Of a stretch of DNA of 64,000 nt, positions 62,858-64,000 are shown piece by piece. This stretch comes from Leishmania donovani (lineage: Eukaryota; Euglenozoa; Kinetoplastea; Trypanosomatida; Trypanosomatidae). The first letter of the stretch is position 1. Each line of letters starts with the position of its first letter. A program made the position numbers and the translations under genes. The stretch covers positions 429,572 to 493,571 of the forward strand of contig NC_018262.1 in the NCBI RefSeq assembly GCF_000227135.1. The letters run 5' to 3'. Below the pieces are notes generated by a model. The model did not search any database, was not told the origin of the DNA, and saw only the letters and a list, made by a program, of their open reading frames with translations.

Positions 62858-64000
62858 ATGGCACTCATCCTCTCTCCCGCCCCATCGTCACAGCGCAGTG
62901 GCACCAACTACGCGCGCACTGTGCTGCTGGTTCTGGCGAGCCTTGCTCTTGTCGCCCTCCTGTTTGGCGGTGGAAGCGAAGGCAGCAACTACGGCAACTT
63001 CATCAGCATGGTTGGTCACCCGCGGCGGAGTGGTATGGTGCTCCCTGCCATGGCAACTGCGGTGCCAAGCGAGGCACCAAGTGCTGATGGACAGCACGCT
63101 GGCGACGTTGTCGACGCTGCTGAGCCCGCCGAGTGTGCTATGCCCGAAGCTGGTGAGGCGCACCCGATGAATGAGCAGTACGACTATAAGGACGAGGAGG
63201 AAGCAGATGCGGTGGTGGCGGCGACGGCAACCGGTGCAGACGCCTCAGCCAAGTCGCCGACCGCTCACCTTGACGGGCTGAGCGTCGAGGAACTGACGGC
63301 GTTGTTGGTAGAGAAGAAAAAGGGATGGGTGAACCTGAATCGCTTTAAGGACCGCGAGGCGCTCGTCCAAGCCATCTTTGGTATGGAGCAGAAGGAGGCG
63401 GCGCAGATCGCGTTCCGCGCAGAGGTCGCCGCTGCCGCACGCTGGTATGCGGAGCACCAATCGCAGTTCAAAGCAGCTCATCACCGGCCCAAGGGTAGCC
63501 GCACTCGCGGCGACAGCGCCGAACCGGCAGCCGCTGGCGGCTCCGACGTCGACGAGGCACAGCACGAGGTGCTCGTCCTCTACAACCAAGCCAACGGTTA
63601 CGATTCGAAGTTTGAGGTGCTTCGCAAGGAGCTGCAAGAATCGGAAGCAGTGAGTCTGCCGAACCTGGCTGACTTTAAAATCATTGGGCAGGCGTACCCG
63701 ATGAGTCCCAGGCGAGTCCTGATCAGCAAGGCGTTACAGGGGGCTTTCTTCGGCACGCTAGGGCTTGCCCTTATGGGGGATCAGCTGAAGTTCATCCCGG
63801 AGTCGGTGCTCGCTGTTCTGCGCGCACGTCGTGGCCTCATCACCAGCACCGGCTTCATGCTCAACGTGCTGAGTCGAGCGGCGCTGCAGAACAATGCCTT
63901 CGAGGTGTTTTTGGACGGCGAACTCATCTACTCCGCCCTGAACGCGAGTGGGCGAGTGCCGACAGCAGAGCTGTTGAGCAACCTCCTCCTCGAGCGAACG
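62858..64000 (+). CDS. Selenoprotein-T-like (Rdx family) membrane protein lacking the redox Cys/Sec; 3' end outside window
   Basis: The first 381 codons are open to the window edge. A hydrophobic segment at about 20-38 could be a signal anchor. Residues 40-135 are acidic low complexity. LSVEELTALLVEKKKGWVNL (about 139-158) resembles a SAP-like helix-extended-helix. From about 236 the sequence follows SelT: EVLVLYNQANGYDSKFEVL, KIIGQAYP, a hydrophobic span, then FEVFLDGELIYSALNASGRV and a Leu-rich end. In SelT the first block carries C-x-x-U followed by GY; here the same place reads N243-Q-A-N246-GY. SelT is an ER thioredoxin-fold oxidoreductase. This protein lacks both redox residues, so it is probably not an active oxidoreductase. 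The family call is by eye. Confidence 0.78.
   Translation, partial: MALILSPAPSSQRSGTNYARTVLLVLASLALVALLFGGGSEGSNYGNFISMVGHPRRSGMVLPAMATAVPSEAPSADGQHAGDVVDAAEPAECAMPEAGEAHPMNEQYDYKDEEEADAVVAATATGADASAKSPTAHLDGLSVEELTALLVEKKKGWVNLNRFKDREALVQAIFGMEQKEAAQIAFRAEVAAAARWYAEHQSQFKAAHHRPKGSRTRGDSAEPAAAGGSDVDEAQHEVLVLYNQANGYDSKFEVLRKELQESEAVSLPNLADFKIIGQAYPMSPRRVLISKALQGAFFGTLGLALMGDQLKFIPESVLAVLRARRGLITSTGFMLNVLSRAALQNNAFEVFLDGELIYSALNASGRVPTAELLSNLLLERT

Noticed and set aside
1..64000. CRISPR arrays, bacterial operons, Shine-Dalgarno sites, tRNA or rRNA genes
   Set aside because: The window is kinetoplastid nuclear DNA. No repeat-spacer pattern, tRNA-like cloverleaf or rRNA sequence was noticed by eye. 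A tRNAscan or Rfam run would be needed to exclude small RNAs fully.

Overview
The window reads as nuclear DNA of a trypanosomatid of the genus Leishmania or a very close relative. Every convincing gene is an intronless, GC3-rich reading frame on the + strand, so the window lies inside one polycistronic unit with no strand switch. Genes are separated by polypyrimidine tracts ending in AG (trans-splice acceptors), long (TG)n and (TA)n tracts, and SIDER-type degenerate retroposons. Casein kinase 1.2 and a CCCH protein with an HNPY motif match the CK1.2/ZC3H11 neighbourhood known from Trypanosoma brucei (synteny recalled from memory, not searched).

Left part (1-43905): only four clear genes lie in about 44 kb: casein kinase CK1.2 (1363-2424), a single-CCCH zinc-finger protein (10618-11916), a DUF985/cupin_5 protein (27626-28279) and a ZC3H11-like RNA-binding protein (29079-30020). 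By my addition under a tenth of this stretch codes for protein. Three very long non-coding stretches (8.2, 15.7 and 13.9 kb) follow CK1.2 and the two zinc-finger genes. They hold TG, TA and CT/GA-rich simple sequence, a 522-bp tandem duplication, a 29-bp near-perfect palindrome, an antisense SIDER, a degenerate SIDER in a GC-rich island, a perfect G-quadruplex motif just after the ZC3H11-like gene, and a broken reverse transcriptase/RNase H element of TATE/VIPER (DIRS-like) character.

Right part (43906-64000): ordinary Leishmania gene density. Genes are a CAMK-type protein kinase, an Arg/Asp/Ser-rich protein whose RRM-like halves are split by a long insert with a repeated G-V/I-L-x-D motif, a membrane protein that looks like a divergent SLC25A46/Ugo1-type carrier, a KRI1-family ribosome-biogenesis protein with an RGG-type tail, a low-complexity protein of unknown function, and the first 381 codons of a selenoprotein-T-like protein whose redox CxxU is replaced by NxxN.

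How the genes relate: polycistronic neighbours in trypanosomatids need not be functionally linked. CK1.2 and ZC3H11 are an exception worth noting, because in T. brucei CK1.2 is reported to hold ZC3H11 levels down at normal temperature. The long downstream regions are the natural place for post-transcriptional control.

Sequence quality: four runs of exactly 99 N are placeholder gaps. Three have the same sequence on both sides (281, 111 and 16 bp), so parts of the repeats around them are unmerged contig ends and not biology.
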